From NCBI GenBank assembly GCA_017551545.1, contig JAFZLJ010000027.1, positions 1-50,559 on the forward strand: DNA of 50,559 nucleotides, in the 5' to 3' direction. Position 1 is the first letter of the stretch; every line of letters begins with the position of its first letter. Under the pieces are notes generated by a model. That model did not search any database, was not told the origin of the DNA, and saw only the letters and a program-made list of their open reading frames with translations. Of this stretch, positions 25,988-34,608 are shown piece after piece. The translations under genes and the position numbers were made by a program. This DNA comes from Treponema sp. Lineage in GTDB: Bacteria; Spirochaetota; Spirochaetia; Treponematales; Treponemataceae.

Positions 25988-27505
25988 ATGACAAAACTTC
26001 TAATTTCAACTATCGTGATTAATATTCTAGGACTGGTGCTGGTGATACCGGTGGAGTTTTTTTGGTGGGCGGTGCCTTCCTGGTTTGCAACACTTGTGGC
26101 GCTGGCTGCTTTAGTTCTTGATGTTTTATATATTGTAAAGGCTGGGCGGGGGAAGAGACGGGTTTCTAAAGTTCTTCTTACCTGTTTAACTGTTTATACT
26201 GTGCTTACAATGCTGTTTTTTGCCTTTTGTTTTCCGTATTGGAACAGCACAGTGTACAAAAGAAATGTAAAAAATGTTGCGCTTTCTTATAATACAGAAC
26301 TTACCAAAAAGCAGGCGCTGGAAGATCTGGACTATGCTTATAAACAGTTGAGCAGAGTTCATCCGGCTATGCTTGATAAAAAAGGTGAAAATTATAAAAA
26401 GGTAAATGCTGCTTACGAGACTGCGCGCAATACAATCAGTCAAAAAGATTCAACAACAGTTGTAGAACTGAATCAGCACATAGAACGCTTTCTTTCTGTT
26501 CTTGGAGATGCTCACTCTTATGCAAAAGCATATTATAAAGACGCTCGTTATATGAAGTATGTGGATCAGATAAACGACGAAGATTATTCATTTGTTGAAT
26601 TTGAAGGCATCCCTTACGAAGAGCTTTTGCAGCAGAAAAAAGATTTGTTCAGCTACGAAAGTGAGCCCTGGGCTTTACCTGATTTACGCGATTATACAAT
26701 TTACTATCAGTATCTTATTTACCTTGGTTACGATTTAGAAAAGCCTGTTACCTATACTCTTGAAAAAACTGAAGACGACGGCAGCAAAACTACAAAATAT
26801 CTTACAGTAACAAAAGATGATTTTTTGCCACTGTCTGAATATCTTGAATATAACAAAAAATACCGCGAGCAGAAAAAAGAGGAGACTTCAACTACAACAT
26901 CGTTCTGTTCCTATGAAATTGATAAGGAGCATGATGTTGCAGTATTAACTTTAACTTCCTGCAAAAACAATGCAGAATACAAAAACTGCCTGCGCCAGAT
27001 GTTTACAGAAGTCAAGCAGAATAACATAGGCAATGTTGCTGTAGATGTCCGCAAAAACGGCGGCGGTTCATCGCTTGTAATCAATAACTTTATTAAATAT
27101 CTTGATACAGATGATTTTTATGAGCCAACTTATTCTTCACGCCTTGGACCATTCCTTGTAAAGTCAGGCACTGGGCGTAAAATAAATCACCGCATAAATG
27201 ATTTACTTTTTACAGGCAACGTTTACATCCTTTGTTCCGTAAAAAGCTTCAGCTCTGCAATGATGTTCCCTCAGATGATTAAAGATAACGGACTTGGAAA
27301 AGTAATCGGTCAGGCTCCTGCAAACAATCCTAATGGTTACGGAGACGTCGTTCATTTTAATATGCCAAACTCAAGAATATTCATGCAGGTTTCCTTCAAA
27401 AAATTCCACCGTGTAAATCAAAACACAACAGAAAAATATGTAGAGCCTGATTATCCGTGTTCAACTTCAGAAACCCTGGATGTACTTTATTCTCTGACAA
27501 AATGA
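25988..27505 (+). CDS. Membrane-anchored S41 (C-terminal processing) peptidase-like protein
   Basis: A 505-residue protein. The first 85 or so residues form three hydrophobic helices. The rest is an extracytoplasmic domain with the S41/TSPc fold: YKQLSRVHPAML-type N-terminal helix region, VAVLTLTSC, VAVDVRKNGGGSS (the DLRxNGGG strand), and YILCSVKSFSSAMMF, where S422 or S423 is the probable nucleophile. GQAPANNPNGYGD matches the later substrate loop. No PDZ domain is apparent. It may trim cell-envelope proteins; some members of this branch are inactive. The mRNA is predicted to be leaderless. Confidence 0.82.
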   Translation: MTKLLISTIVINILGLVLVIPVEFFWWAVPSWFATLVALAALVLDVLYIVKAGRGKRRVSKVLLTCLTVYTVLTMLFFAFCFPYWNSTVYKRNVKNVALSYNTELTKKQALEDLDYAYKQLSRVHPAMLDKKGENYKKVNAAYETARNTISQKDSTTVVELNQHIERFLSVLGDAHSYAKAYYKDARYMKYVDQINDEDYSFVEFEGIPYEELLQQKKDLFSYESEPWALPDLRDYTIYYQYLIYLGYDLEKPVTYTLEKTEDDGSKTTKYLTVTKDDFLPLSEYLEYNKKYREQKKEETSTTTSFCSYEIDKEHDVAVLTLTSCKNNAEYKNCLRQMFTEVKQNNIGNVAVDVRKNGGGSSLVINNFIKYLDTDDFYEPTYSSRLGPFLVKSGTGRKINHRINDLLFTGNVYILCSVKSFSSAMMFPQMIKDNGLGKVIGQAPANNPNGYGDVVHFNMPNSRIFMQVSFKKFHRVNQNTTEKYVEPDYPCSTSETLDVLYSLTK

Positions 27506-27555
27506 GAAAGTGATTTTATGGAAGCTGCAGCAAAAAGCCACTATCAATTTTTTGA

Positions 27556-27753
27556 TTATTGTTCAATTTTCGACATCTCATTTTTTATAACAGTCCATTG
27601 TTCAGAAATATCATTAATCATAATAAAACCCGCATAATCATTATATTTAAATTTAAACCAAACATTACCAACTTTATCATGTCCTACTGTTACTCCTAAA
27701 CTTACTTTATTATATTCATTATTTGAGATATTCCTATATTTTGGTACATCAAA
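27556..27753 (-). pseudogene. Severed C-terminal segment of the next gene upstream
   Basis: On the minus strand this frame runs directly on from the TAA at 27754-27756 for about 65 codons to a second TAA (27556-27558). It encodes a good protein-like sequence (KVSLGVTVGHDKVGNVWFKF, MINDISEQWTVIKNEMSKIE) with the same AT-rich codon use. It has no start codon of its own near the stop. The simplest reading is that one nonsense change split a 373-residue gene. Confidence 0.65.
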
Positions 27754-28677
27754 TTATTTTATTTGATATTCATTATAACTACCATTGTAAGACAAATCAT
27801 TAAAATCTAAGAATTCTTTTCTATCTTCATATACAATATTTTTATTTCCAATCATTTGAACACATAAATCTTGATATTTATTTCCCTCATAATAATCTAA
27901 AATTTCTATAGTGATAAACTGTACTTTCTCGGGTAATTTTATTTCATGAAAATGCACAACATCTTCAAATTCATTAATTATTGAAAAATCGGAATCAAGA
28001 CTAGAAATTTTTATCTTTTTTAACCTTCGATTTGCTTTATATAAATATCGTTTGTCTGGATGAACATATCCATTAAGTATTATAAAAGAATCAGTCTTAT
28101 CAAATAGATTGACTTCTATTTTCATATTAATAGGATTTTTTGAAGTTGCCCATGGAAGAGAATTATATTTAAATAATTGAGCATCTATTTCATTACAGAA
28201 ATAAAAATAATGTGTTGCATCAAAATCATCATAAGTTATTTTCTTGTCATTACTATATTCTTCTAAAACGTCCGGAATCTTCATTGAAGCATTTCTCCAT
28301 AATATCCAACTTCCGGAATTTTTAATGTATTTTTGATATTCTTCTAAACTTAAATAAGAACTCCCAAAATTAAATTTTGAAGCTGATTCTGGATAATATA
28401 AATCTTTATCTGAATGATAAACAAAATAATTCGAGCCAAAAATGATATACATATTTGTACCACAATATGAAGTATTAAACCATCCATCTTCATCTATATT
28501 GTATTCTTTTATATTTCTAATCTGATAAGTGTTATTAAATAGCATTCCTATATTGTCTTTGATTTTTATTATTTCTCCTGGAGAACGTACCCGATAATAA
28601 TCATCAACTGGAAATGAATAACAATTAAATAAAAAAAAATGTAAAAAAAATGTAAATACTAATATTTTTTTTCTCAT
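27754..28677 (-). CDS. Secreted protein with discoidin/NADase-type glycan-binding-like domain, truncated
   Basis: A 307-residue exported protein with signal peptide 1-21 (FLFNCYSF; C19 could be lipidated). Residues about 175-290 resemble the glycan-binding domain seen after NADase and in spirochete surface proteins: LPWATSKNP, then SFIILNGYVHPDKRYLYKAN, RRLKKIKI, ITIEILDYYEG. The gene is much more AT-rich than its neighbours (runs of aaat/ttta codons), which suggests transfer. An in-frame TAA interrupts it, and the same frame continues 65 codons further, so the product is probably missing its C-terminus. An AGAGG site lies 9 nt before ATG. Ligand unknown. Confidence 0.7.
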   Translation of the reverse strand: MRKKILVFTFFLHFFLFNCYSFPVDDYYRVRSPGEIIKIKDNIGMLFNNTYQIRNIKEYNIDEDGWFNTSYCGTNMYIIFGSNYFVYHSDKDLYYPESASKFNFGSSYLSLEEYQKYIKNSGSWILWRNASMKIPDVLEEYSNDKKITYDDFDATHYFYFCNEIDAQLFKYNSLPWATSKNPINMKIEVNLFDKTDSFIILNGYVHPDKRYLYKANRRLKKIKISSLDSDFSIINEFEDVVHFHEIKLPEKVQFITIEILDYYEGNKYQDLCVQMIGNKNIVYEDRKEFLDFNDLSYNGSYNEYQIK

Positions 28678-28760
28678 AAATAATACCTCTTATCTTAATG
28701 TTCCATATATTTGGTGATTAGAATGTAATCCCCACCTTTTCAATTGTTCTTGAAGGACTT

Positions 28761-28874
28761 TTAGATCTGTGCTGTCTTATAGCCTCCGCTTACATTCATT
28801 AATCCAAACAAGGTATCATCTATCCAGCCGACCCATTTCTGTCCGGTTGCATCGCCTACTACTATATTTTTCAT
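28761..28874 (-). pseudogene. Gene fragment cut by a family C repeat
   Basis: A 37-codon open frame with ordinary (not AT-rich) codon use: KNIVVGDATGQKWVGWIDDT, ending GGYKTAQI. It has no ribosome-binding site, because the repeat hairpin lies directly upstream of its ATG. It looks like the C-terminal remnant of a larger gene whose front was lost when the repeat or the nuclease gene arrived. I do not recognise the family. Confidence 0.4.
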
Positions 28875-28921
28875 TGTCGCGGTCCCTGAGTCTGTCGAAG
28901 GGTGCCACGACAATTTTTTTT
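28873..28921 (+). terminator. Terminator-like hairpin carrying a family C repeat
   Basis: ATTGTCGCGGTCCC pairs with GGGTGCCACGACAAT around TGAGTCTGTCGAA, followed by eight T on the + strand. It has the same design as 40258-40322. Confidence 0.7.
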
Positions 28922-29798
28922 ATTCTTCAATTATTTCTTCTACCTGTTCAACCGTCATGCCTAGCGATTTTGCAATCAGTTCCACAGAAGCTCCATTTGA
29001 ATAAAAACTTTTGGCAAGTTCCAGGGCTTTTTGTTGTGCGCCTTCTTGCATACCTATAGCAATTCCTTCTTCTCGGGCTTCTTCCTGTTTTACGGCGATA
29101 TCCATTTTGTAATCATATTTTGCACACAACATATTAATTACCTCCCGGGATTTTCTATCCAGATAATCTTTTAGGATTCCTTGTTCCATCGCAATTTCAA
29201 TTGCCTTTTTGAAAGACTTTTTTGGAAAAAGTTTGTTGTAATTATGCTCAACAATTTCTATGAACTGACAATACTGTTTAAGTATACTGCACTTTTTTAC
29301 AACGGGCAACAATTTTGAAGAGGAGCAGTTTTTTACAGTAACGACAAGTTCCAGTTTGCTGCTGTCTTTTGTATAAAATGCATCGGAAAGCCTTAGTTCC
29401 TGTTCTTCAGGCAGTTCTTTCTTTCCCACATACACAACATAAAAATCAGGATTAGGAAGCTTGTAGACTTTTTCTGCATAACGCGCCTTTACAGGAACTA
29501 TTCCTTCATAAATGCGTGTCACATACTCAAGACATCGTAACGGCATGTTTTCATTTACCGTAGACTGATGCTCAACCAATACAATAAGCTTGCCGTTTAT
29601 TTCCCAACTTACATCATTATTGAACGTTTTATATAGAGTTTGCTCAATAATCTTACGTTCAAGCTCGACTTCATTAAGCTTAAAATCGTTTCCCGAAAGC
29701 GCGTTGTACAGTTCTATGAAGTTCTTCTTTGCATCCCTGTCGCTTCCAAATAAATCTGTGAATACAGAATCCTTATACTTTCTGTTCCAAAATGCCAT
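28920..29798 (-). CDS. Rpn-family PD-(D/E)XK nuclease / putative transposase
   Basis: A 292-residue protein of the recombination-promoting nuclease (Rpn, PDDEXK_2) family. The start FWNRKYKDSVFTDLFGSDRD matches the family's DxxFKxLFg opening. Nuclease-core residues lie in SWEINGKLIVLVEHQS, with EHQ as the usual ExQ variant. The Glu/Ala-rich helix (AREEGIAIGMQEGAQQKALE) and the C-terminal GMTVEQVEEI module, which resembles the LSxEEIexL tail, are diagnostic. These proteins promote RecA-independent recombination and often behave like mobile or defence-associated genes. GGAGG precedes ATG. It lies in the accessory patch beside a broken gene and repeats. Confidence 0.88.
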   Translation of the reverse strand: MAFWNRKYKDSVFTDLFGSDRDAKKNFIELYNALSGNDFKLNEVELERKIIEQTLYKTFNNDVSWEINGKLIVLVEHQSTVNENMPLRCLEYVTRIYEGIVPVKARYAEKVYKLPNPDFYVVYVGKKELPEEQELRLSDAFYTKDSSKLELVVTVKNCSSSKLLPVVKKCSILKQYCQFIEIVEHNYNKLFPKKSFKKAIEIAMEQGILKDYLDRKSREVINMLCAKYDYKMDIAVKQEEAREEGIAIGMQEGAQQKALELAKSFYSNGASVELIAKSLGMTVEQVEEIIEE

Positions 29799-30189
29799 AC
29801 ATGGCCTCCTTTAATTTTTCCGGGACATCACAGAGCAAACCGCTCATATAATTGTGTCCCTAAAAAAATAATGGAAACAATCTGCAGAATGTGGCAGGCG
29901 CAAAACTATGCATATATAATATTGCCAAAATTTAACAAAAGAGGAAGAAATTTCATGAAATTTTTCGAAAATTATTAAATTTTTATTACATTTTATGATA
30001 TAGCAATCTGTAATATTTTTTTGGATGGCAAACATGAGGGAAGCAGATACCGCAATTGTCAATAAAAATGATGTCAGTTTCTTCATAGTTACTATATAAA
30101 CAACAGGAATCGGGGCTTGAATACAATTTTTTTCTATATTCCCAATACCTTAAAAATATGATATTCTTTGTAGAAACGAGGAACAATTC
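29799..30189. other. 391-nt intergenic region with a leader hairpin
   Basis: It holds the Rpn gene ribosome-binding site and a nested hairpin at 29822-29860: outer GGGACA/TGTCCC, inner GAGC-AAACC-GCTC, in the predicted Rpn 5' leader. The rest to about 30150 is AT-rich with no convincing gene. The hydratase gene's probable -10 (TATGAT, 30157-30162) and GAGGA site are at the right end; no good -35 was found. Confidence 0.5.
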
Positions 30190-32415
30190 ATGAAACTTTT
30201 CAATTCTGGTGTAATTTACGAAAACGGAGCTCTTCGCGAGGCAGCTGCTTCTGCTGACGGAGCTAAAAAAACAATTGCTTATTCAATTTTACAAAAGCAT
30301 AACACAAGCGGTGACGACAAAAAGCTTAAAATCAAATTCGATAAAATCACTTCACACGATATTACATATGTAGGAATTATTCAGACAGCCCGTGCATCTG
30401 GCCTTGAAAAATTTCCTCTTCCTTATGTTCTTACAAACTGTCATAACTCACTTTGTGCAGTAGGTGGAACAATCAACGAAGACGACCACATGTTCGGTCT
30501 TACCTGTGCACAGAAATACGGTGGAATCTATGTTCCTCCACATCAGGCAGTAATTCATCAGTTTGCCCGCGAAATGCTTGCTAAGTGCGGCGACATGATT
30601 TTAGGTTCAGACAGCCACACACGCTATGGTGCACTTGGAACAATGGCAATAGGAGAGGGCGGTGGTGAGCTTGCAAAACAGCTTTTGAACAAAACTTACG
30701 ATGTTGCATACCCGGGCGTTGTTGCAATTTATCTTACAGGAAGTCCTGTTCCTGGAGTTGGACCACAGGACGTTGCTCTTGCAATCATCAAAGCTGTTTT
30801 TGATAACGGCTATGTAAAGAATAAGGTAATGGAATTTGTTGGACCAGGTGTTAAAAATCTTTCTGCTGACTTCCGAATCGGTGTAGATGTAATGACAACA
30901 GAAACAACTTGTCTTTCTTCAATCTGGACAACAGACGAAAAAATCCGCGAGTTCTATGCAATTCACGGACGAGAAGGGGATTATAAAGAATTAAATCCAG
31001 GCGAAGGTGCTTACTACGACGGAGCAATTGAAATTGATCTTAGCGAAATCCGCCCTATGATTGCAATGCCGTTCCACCCAAGCTGTGCTTATACAATTGA
31101 CGAAGTAAACAAAAATCTTATGGATGTACTTGAAGCTGCAGAACAGCGTGCAAAGGTAAGCTTTGGCGACAAGGTAAACTTCAGCCTTAAAGAAAAGGTT
31201 ATAGACGGAAAGCTTTACGTAGACCAGGGTGTAATTGCAGGTTGTGCAGGCGGTGGCTTTGAAAACATCTGTGCAGCAGCTGACATTCTTAAAGGTAAAG
31301 ATACTGGAAACGGCAAGTTCCTCCTGAACGTATATCCTGCTTCTATGCCTGTTTACATGGAACTTATGAAGAACGGAGCCTTTGCTTCTCTTATTGACGC
31401 TGGTGCAATTGTTAAGACTGCTTTCTGCGGACCATGTTTTGGTGCCGGCGATACTCCTGCAAACGGAGCATTCTCTATCCGCCATTCAACAAGAAACTTC
31501 CCGAACCGCGAAGGTTCAAAAATCCAGAACGGACAGCTTTCTTCAGTTGCACTTATGGACGCACGCTCTATTGCCGCAACAGCCGCAAACAAAGGCTTCC
31601 TTACAGCAGCAACAGAATTCGACACAGAGTTCAGCGGTAAAAAATATTTCTTTGACAAGACAATTTACGAAAAACGCGTATACGACTCAAAGGGTGTTGC
31701 TCATCCGGAAGTTCAGATTCAGTTTGGACCAAATATCAAAGACTGGCCTGAGCAGAAGGCACTTGCAGACGACCTCCTTATTAAGGTTGTATCAGAAATC
31801 CACGACCCTGTAACAACAACAGACGAGCTCATTCCTTCTGGCGAAACTTCTTCTTTTCGTTCAAATCCTCTTGGACTTGCAGAGTTCACACTTAGCCGAA
31901 AGGATCCTGCATACGTTGGACGTGCAAAAGCAGTTCGTGACCTTACAGACGACATAAAAGCAGAAATCAAAACTGCTGTAGAAAATCTTGGTAAAAAAGA
32001 TGCAGAACTTGGAAAACGCGCAGCAGCAGCCGGAACAGGTTCAACAATCTTTGCTGTAAAACCAGGGGATGGTTCAGCACGCGAACAGGCAGCAAGCTGT
32101 CAGAGAGTTCTTGGAGCAAGTGCAAACATTGCAAACGAATATGCAACAAAGCGCTATCGTTCAAACCTCATTAACTGGGGTATGCTTCCATTTATTTACA
32201 AGGATGGCGACAAGAATCTTCCTTTTGCAAACGGAGACTATGTATTCATTCCTGGCGTAAAGAAGATGATAGAAGAAAAGCTTCCTTCAATCAAAGCATA
32301 TGCTGTAAAAGCAGACGGCACAGTAAACGAGTTTGAACTTAGCGTAGGTGACCTGACCGACGACGAACGCAAAATCATCCTCGCCGGATGTCTGATAAAC
32401 TTTTATCGAAACTAA
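30190..32415 (+). CDS. Aconitase-family hydratase (YbhJ-like)
   Basis: A 741-residue Fe-S hydro-lyase. The [4Fe-4S] cysteine pattern is present: GCAGG (about residue 355) and CGPC (about 415-418). Other aconitase segments are [12 protein letters not shown] and the RNFPNREG loop, which carries the SxRNFxGR-like substrate contact. A C-terminal swivel domain holds [15 protein letters not shown] residues. Length and sequence fit the single-chain 'hydratase' branch (E. coli YbhJ) better than AcnA (about 890) or AcnB. With icd nearby it may make isocitrate from citrate, but YbhJ-branch substrates are not settled. GAGGA lies 8 nt before ATG. Confidence 0.85.
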   Translation: MKLFNSGVIYENGALREAAASADGAKKTIAYSILQKHNTSGDDKKLKIKFDKITSHDITYVGIIQTARASGLEKFPLPYVLTNCHNSLCAVGGTINEDDHMFGLTCAQKYGGIYVPPHQAVIHQFAREMLAKCGDMILGSDSHTRYGALGTMAIGEGGGELAKQLLNKTYDVAYPGVVAIYLTGSPVPGVGPQDVALAIIKAVFDNGYVKNKVMEFVGPGVKNLSADFRIGVDVMTTETTCLSSIWTTDEKIREFYAIHGREGDYKELNPGEGAYYDGAIEIDLSEIRPMIAMPFHPSCAYTIDEVNKNLMDVLEAAEQRAKVSFGDKVNFSLKEKVIDGKLYVDQGVIAGCAGGGFENICAAADILKGKDTGNGKFLLNVYPASMPVYMELMKNGAFASLIDAGAIVKTAFCGPCFGAGDTPANGAFSIRHSTRNFPNREGSKIQNGQLSSVALMDARSIAATAANKGFLTAATEFDTEFSGKKYFFDKTIYEKRVYDSKGVAHPEVQIQFGPNIKDWPEQKALADDLLIKVVSEIHDPVTTTDELIPSGETSSFRSNPLGLAEFTLSRKDPAYVGRAKAVRDLTDDIKAEIKTAVENLGKKDAELGKRAAAAGTGSTIFAVKPGDGSAREQAASCQRVLGASANIANEYATKRYRSNLINWGMLPFIYKDGDKNLPFANGDYVFIPGVKKMIEEKLPSIKAYAVKADGTVNEFELSVGDLTDDERKIILAGCLINFYRN

Positions 32416-32420
32416 TATGA

Positions 32421-32480
32421 GATTACCCGGTCAAGCCGGGTAATGACATTATTGTCATTGTCGGGCTTGACCCGACAATC
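32421..32480. repeat. Family A paired palindromic repeat
   Basis: GATTACCCGGTCAAGCCGGG.. and GTCATTGTCGGGCTTGACCC.. as back-to-back palindromes after the hydratase gene. Confidence 0.9.
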
Positions 32481-32491
32481 TCTTTTTTCTA

Positions 32492-32519
32492 TTGCAAATT
32501 CGACATTATAGAATATAAT
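32492..32519 (+). promoter_or_regulatory. Promoter of the SpoIIE-type gene (near-leaderless)
   Basis: TTGCAA (32492-32497), 16 nt, TATAAT (32514-32519), then 9 nt to ATG 32529. No ribosome-binding site. Confidence 0.6.
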
Positions 32520-32528
32520 GGAAATAAT

Positions 32529-34601
32529 ATGAAATTTAAGCTTTTTTTTGTTTCTATCATTAGTATCTTGCTTGCTTTTGTAACCTCTTGTAATGATGGT
32601 GATGACCCTAGACTCTATTTAACCGATTTTTACTGGGCACCAACTACAGAAGAAAGCGATATTTCCGAAGCCGAAAATCTTGTTTTCCAGAAAATTCCAA
32701 AGCTTGAATATAAAAATATCCGTAAGCTTGTAGGAGCTTCTGGAGAATATGTCTGGATTAAAACAACCTTTACACTCCCTGATGAACTCAAAGGCGATGA
32801 CCTTTCCATGCTTGTTCCATATATACATTTTGCAGAAGAGCTTTATCTTAATGGTAAATATATAGATGACTATGGAATAATGGAAGGCGGTGCAAACTCT
32901 TCAGAAATTCAGGAAGCCGGCTTTATGGCTCATCTTTTTGATTTCCCTGAAGACTTTATAAATCAGGAAGGCGAAAATACAGTTCTTATAAAGCTCTTTT
33001 CTTTAGGAAGCGGTTCAATCTGCGGAAAAATATTCGTAGGATTCCGCCAGGATGCCTGGAGTACTTCAGATAAGCTTACATTCTGGCATTCACGTATTTA
33101 TATCTTCCTTGAAGGAATCATGCTTTGTGTAAGCATCTTCTTCCTTATGATATTTTTTGCTTACCGAAAAGAACGCATTTACATTTATTTTTCATTGCTC
33201 AATCTTTTATCATTTATATTCTTCTCAACGTTATTTGCAGGTGATCTTCCGTGGGTCGGATTCCATGGCGGTATAAATTATTTCTGGTTCTTTAAGCTTG
33301 CAAAATGTGCAACTTTCTTTGGACTTGAATATCTTTTCTCTCTGTTTATTTTCGATTATCTTGAAATGAAGCATACTCTTGCAGAAAGAATTGTGCGCGG
33401 AATGTATCTTTTTGCTGCAGTAATTCTTTGTGTTACAGCACCAACATATTATGATTTATTGAACATTTCGCACTTTATCATCTGGCTTTCTGTAATTGAT
33501 ATTCAACTGGCAATAGGAATGATTCTTATAAATCTTAGAAAATCTGTTAAGCGCGAAAAGGCTCGTCTTTTGCTTATCATACTTACTCCATTCCTTATTA
33601 CAGTAAATGCAGATTTTATAATCAAGACCTTTGCAAATAATATAGAGCTTCCATATTATTCAATGTACGGCTGGATTGGAACAGTAATGATTTTCTTCCT
33701 TTCCTTTACATCTGATTATCAGAAAATCAGTAAGCGCCTTGAATATCTTAATACAGAACTTAAAAATGAAGTTGGAGAGCAGACACGCCAGCTTAAAGAA
33801 GCAAATGAAAGTCTTGAACATGAAATGGAAATTGCTTCAGAAGACATGCACATGGCTGCAATTGTTCAGCAGAAGTTCTTCTATGTTCCGGATATTGAAT
33901 TTGAAAACTGGGATTATGCAGTATGTTACGAGCCTCTTTCTCAGGTTTCGGGCGACCTTTTCAATTTCTTCTATGATGATAATAAGCTTAACGGTGTTTC
34001 ACTTTTCGACGCTTCGGGCCACGGTGTTGCAGCAAGCCTTATTACAATGCTTTCAGAAAATATAATCCGCCAGGTTTATATAGACCAGTATCAGACTACT
34101 GAATCACTCGGACAGATTCTTACAAATATAAATACTTCTCTTATAGATGCAAAAGGTGAGGTAGATAACTTCTTAACAGGTATCCTCCTTAAAATAACAG
34201 ACAATGATGACGGAACTTCAAAAATTAATATTGCAAATGCAGGCCATCCACGTCCGTTCATTTATAAGAGCCAGGAAGATATGGTAATGGAGCTGCAGCC
34301 TCCAAATGATGATTATGTATTCGGACCGATTGGTATAAATGGAATAGAGCACAATTATCTTGATTATGAACTTCAGATGCAGTCGGGCGATGTACTTATT
34401 TTGTACACAGACGGTCTTACAGAAACAATGAACATTCACCGTGAAGATTTTGGTAAGTCGAGCGTACAGGCGTTGCTGCAAAGAAACAATAAAAAGAGCG
34501 CAAAAGATATTATGAACATAATAATGCGTAAGTTAAACGAACACTCTTCTGGTGCCCCTCGTTCAGACGATATTACAGCTATTATTATAAAGAGAAAGTA
34601 A
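32529..34601 (+). CDS. 7TM sensor with SpoIIE-type PP2C phosphatase domain
   Basis: A 690-residue signalling protein. The N-terminus is a signal with lipobox-like FVTSC (C21). Then comes an extracellular beta-sandwich (about 30-175; YVWIKTTFTLPDEL, ELYLNGKYIDDYG) like the 7TMR-DISM extracellular domain, and about seven TM helices (about 187-385). A coiled coil spans about 395-435, and a SpoIIE/RsbU phosphatase domain spans about 440-690 with SGDLFNFFYDD, FDASGHGVAASL and LYTDGLTE (metal-binding Asp). It likely dephosphorylates an anti-sigma-factor antagonist in response to an outside signal; the partner genes are not here. It is convergent with the chemoreceptor gene, 7 nt apart. Confidence 0.9.
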   Translation: MKFKLFFVSIISILLAFVTSCNDGDDPRLYLTDFYWAPTTEESDISEAENLVFQKIPKLEYKNIRKLVGASGEYVWIKTTFTLPDELKGDDLSMLVPYIHFAEELYLNGKYIDDYGIMEGGANSSEIQEAGFMAHLFDFPEDFINQEGENTVLIKLFSLGSGSICGKIFVGFRQDAWSTSDKLTFWHSRIYIFLEGIMLCVSIFFLMIFFAYRKERIYIYFSLLNLLSFIFFSTLFAGDLPWVGFHGGINYFWFFKLAKCATFFGLEYLFSLFIFDYLEMKHTLAERIVRGMYLFAAVILCVTAPTYYDLLNISHFIIWLSVIDIQLAIGMILINLRKSVKREKARLLLIILTPFLITVNADFIIKTFANNIELPYYSMYGWIGTVMIFFLSFTSDYQKISKRLEYLNTELKNEVGEQTRQLKEANESLEHEMEIASEDMHMAAIVQQKFFYVPDIEFENWDYAVCYEPLSQVSGDLFNFFYDDNKLNGVSLFDASGHGVAASLITMLSENIIRQVYIDQYQTTESLGQILTNINTSLIDAKGEVDNFLTGILLKITDNDDGTSKINIANAGHPRPFIYKSQEDMVMELQPPNDDYVFGPIGINGIEHNYLDYELQMQSGDVLILYTDGLTETMNIHREDFGKSSVQALLQRNNKKSAKDIMNIIMRKLNEHSSGAPRSDDITAIIIKRK

Positions 34602-34608
34602 TAAAGAT

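Noticed and set aside
28769..29059. Plus-strand frame rich in SLSLSRSLSLSKG
   Set aside because: It comes from the family C repeat and the antisense of the Rpn gene, with no start signal.
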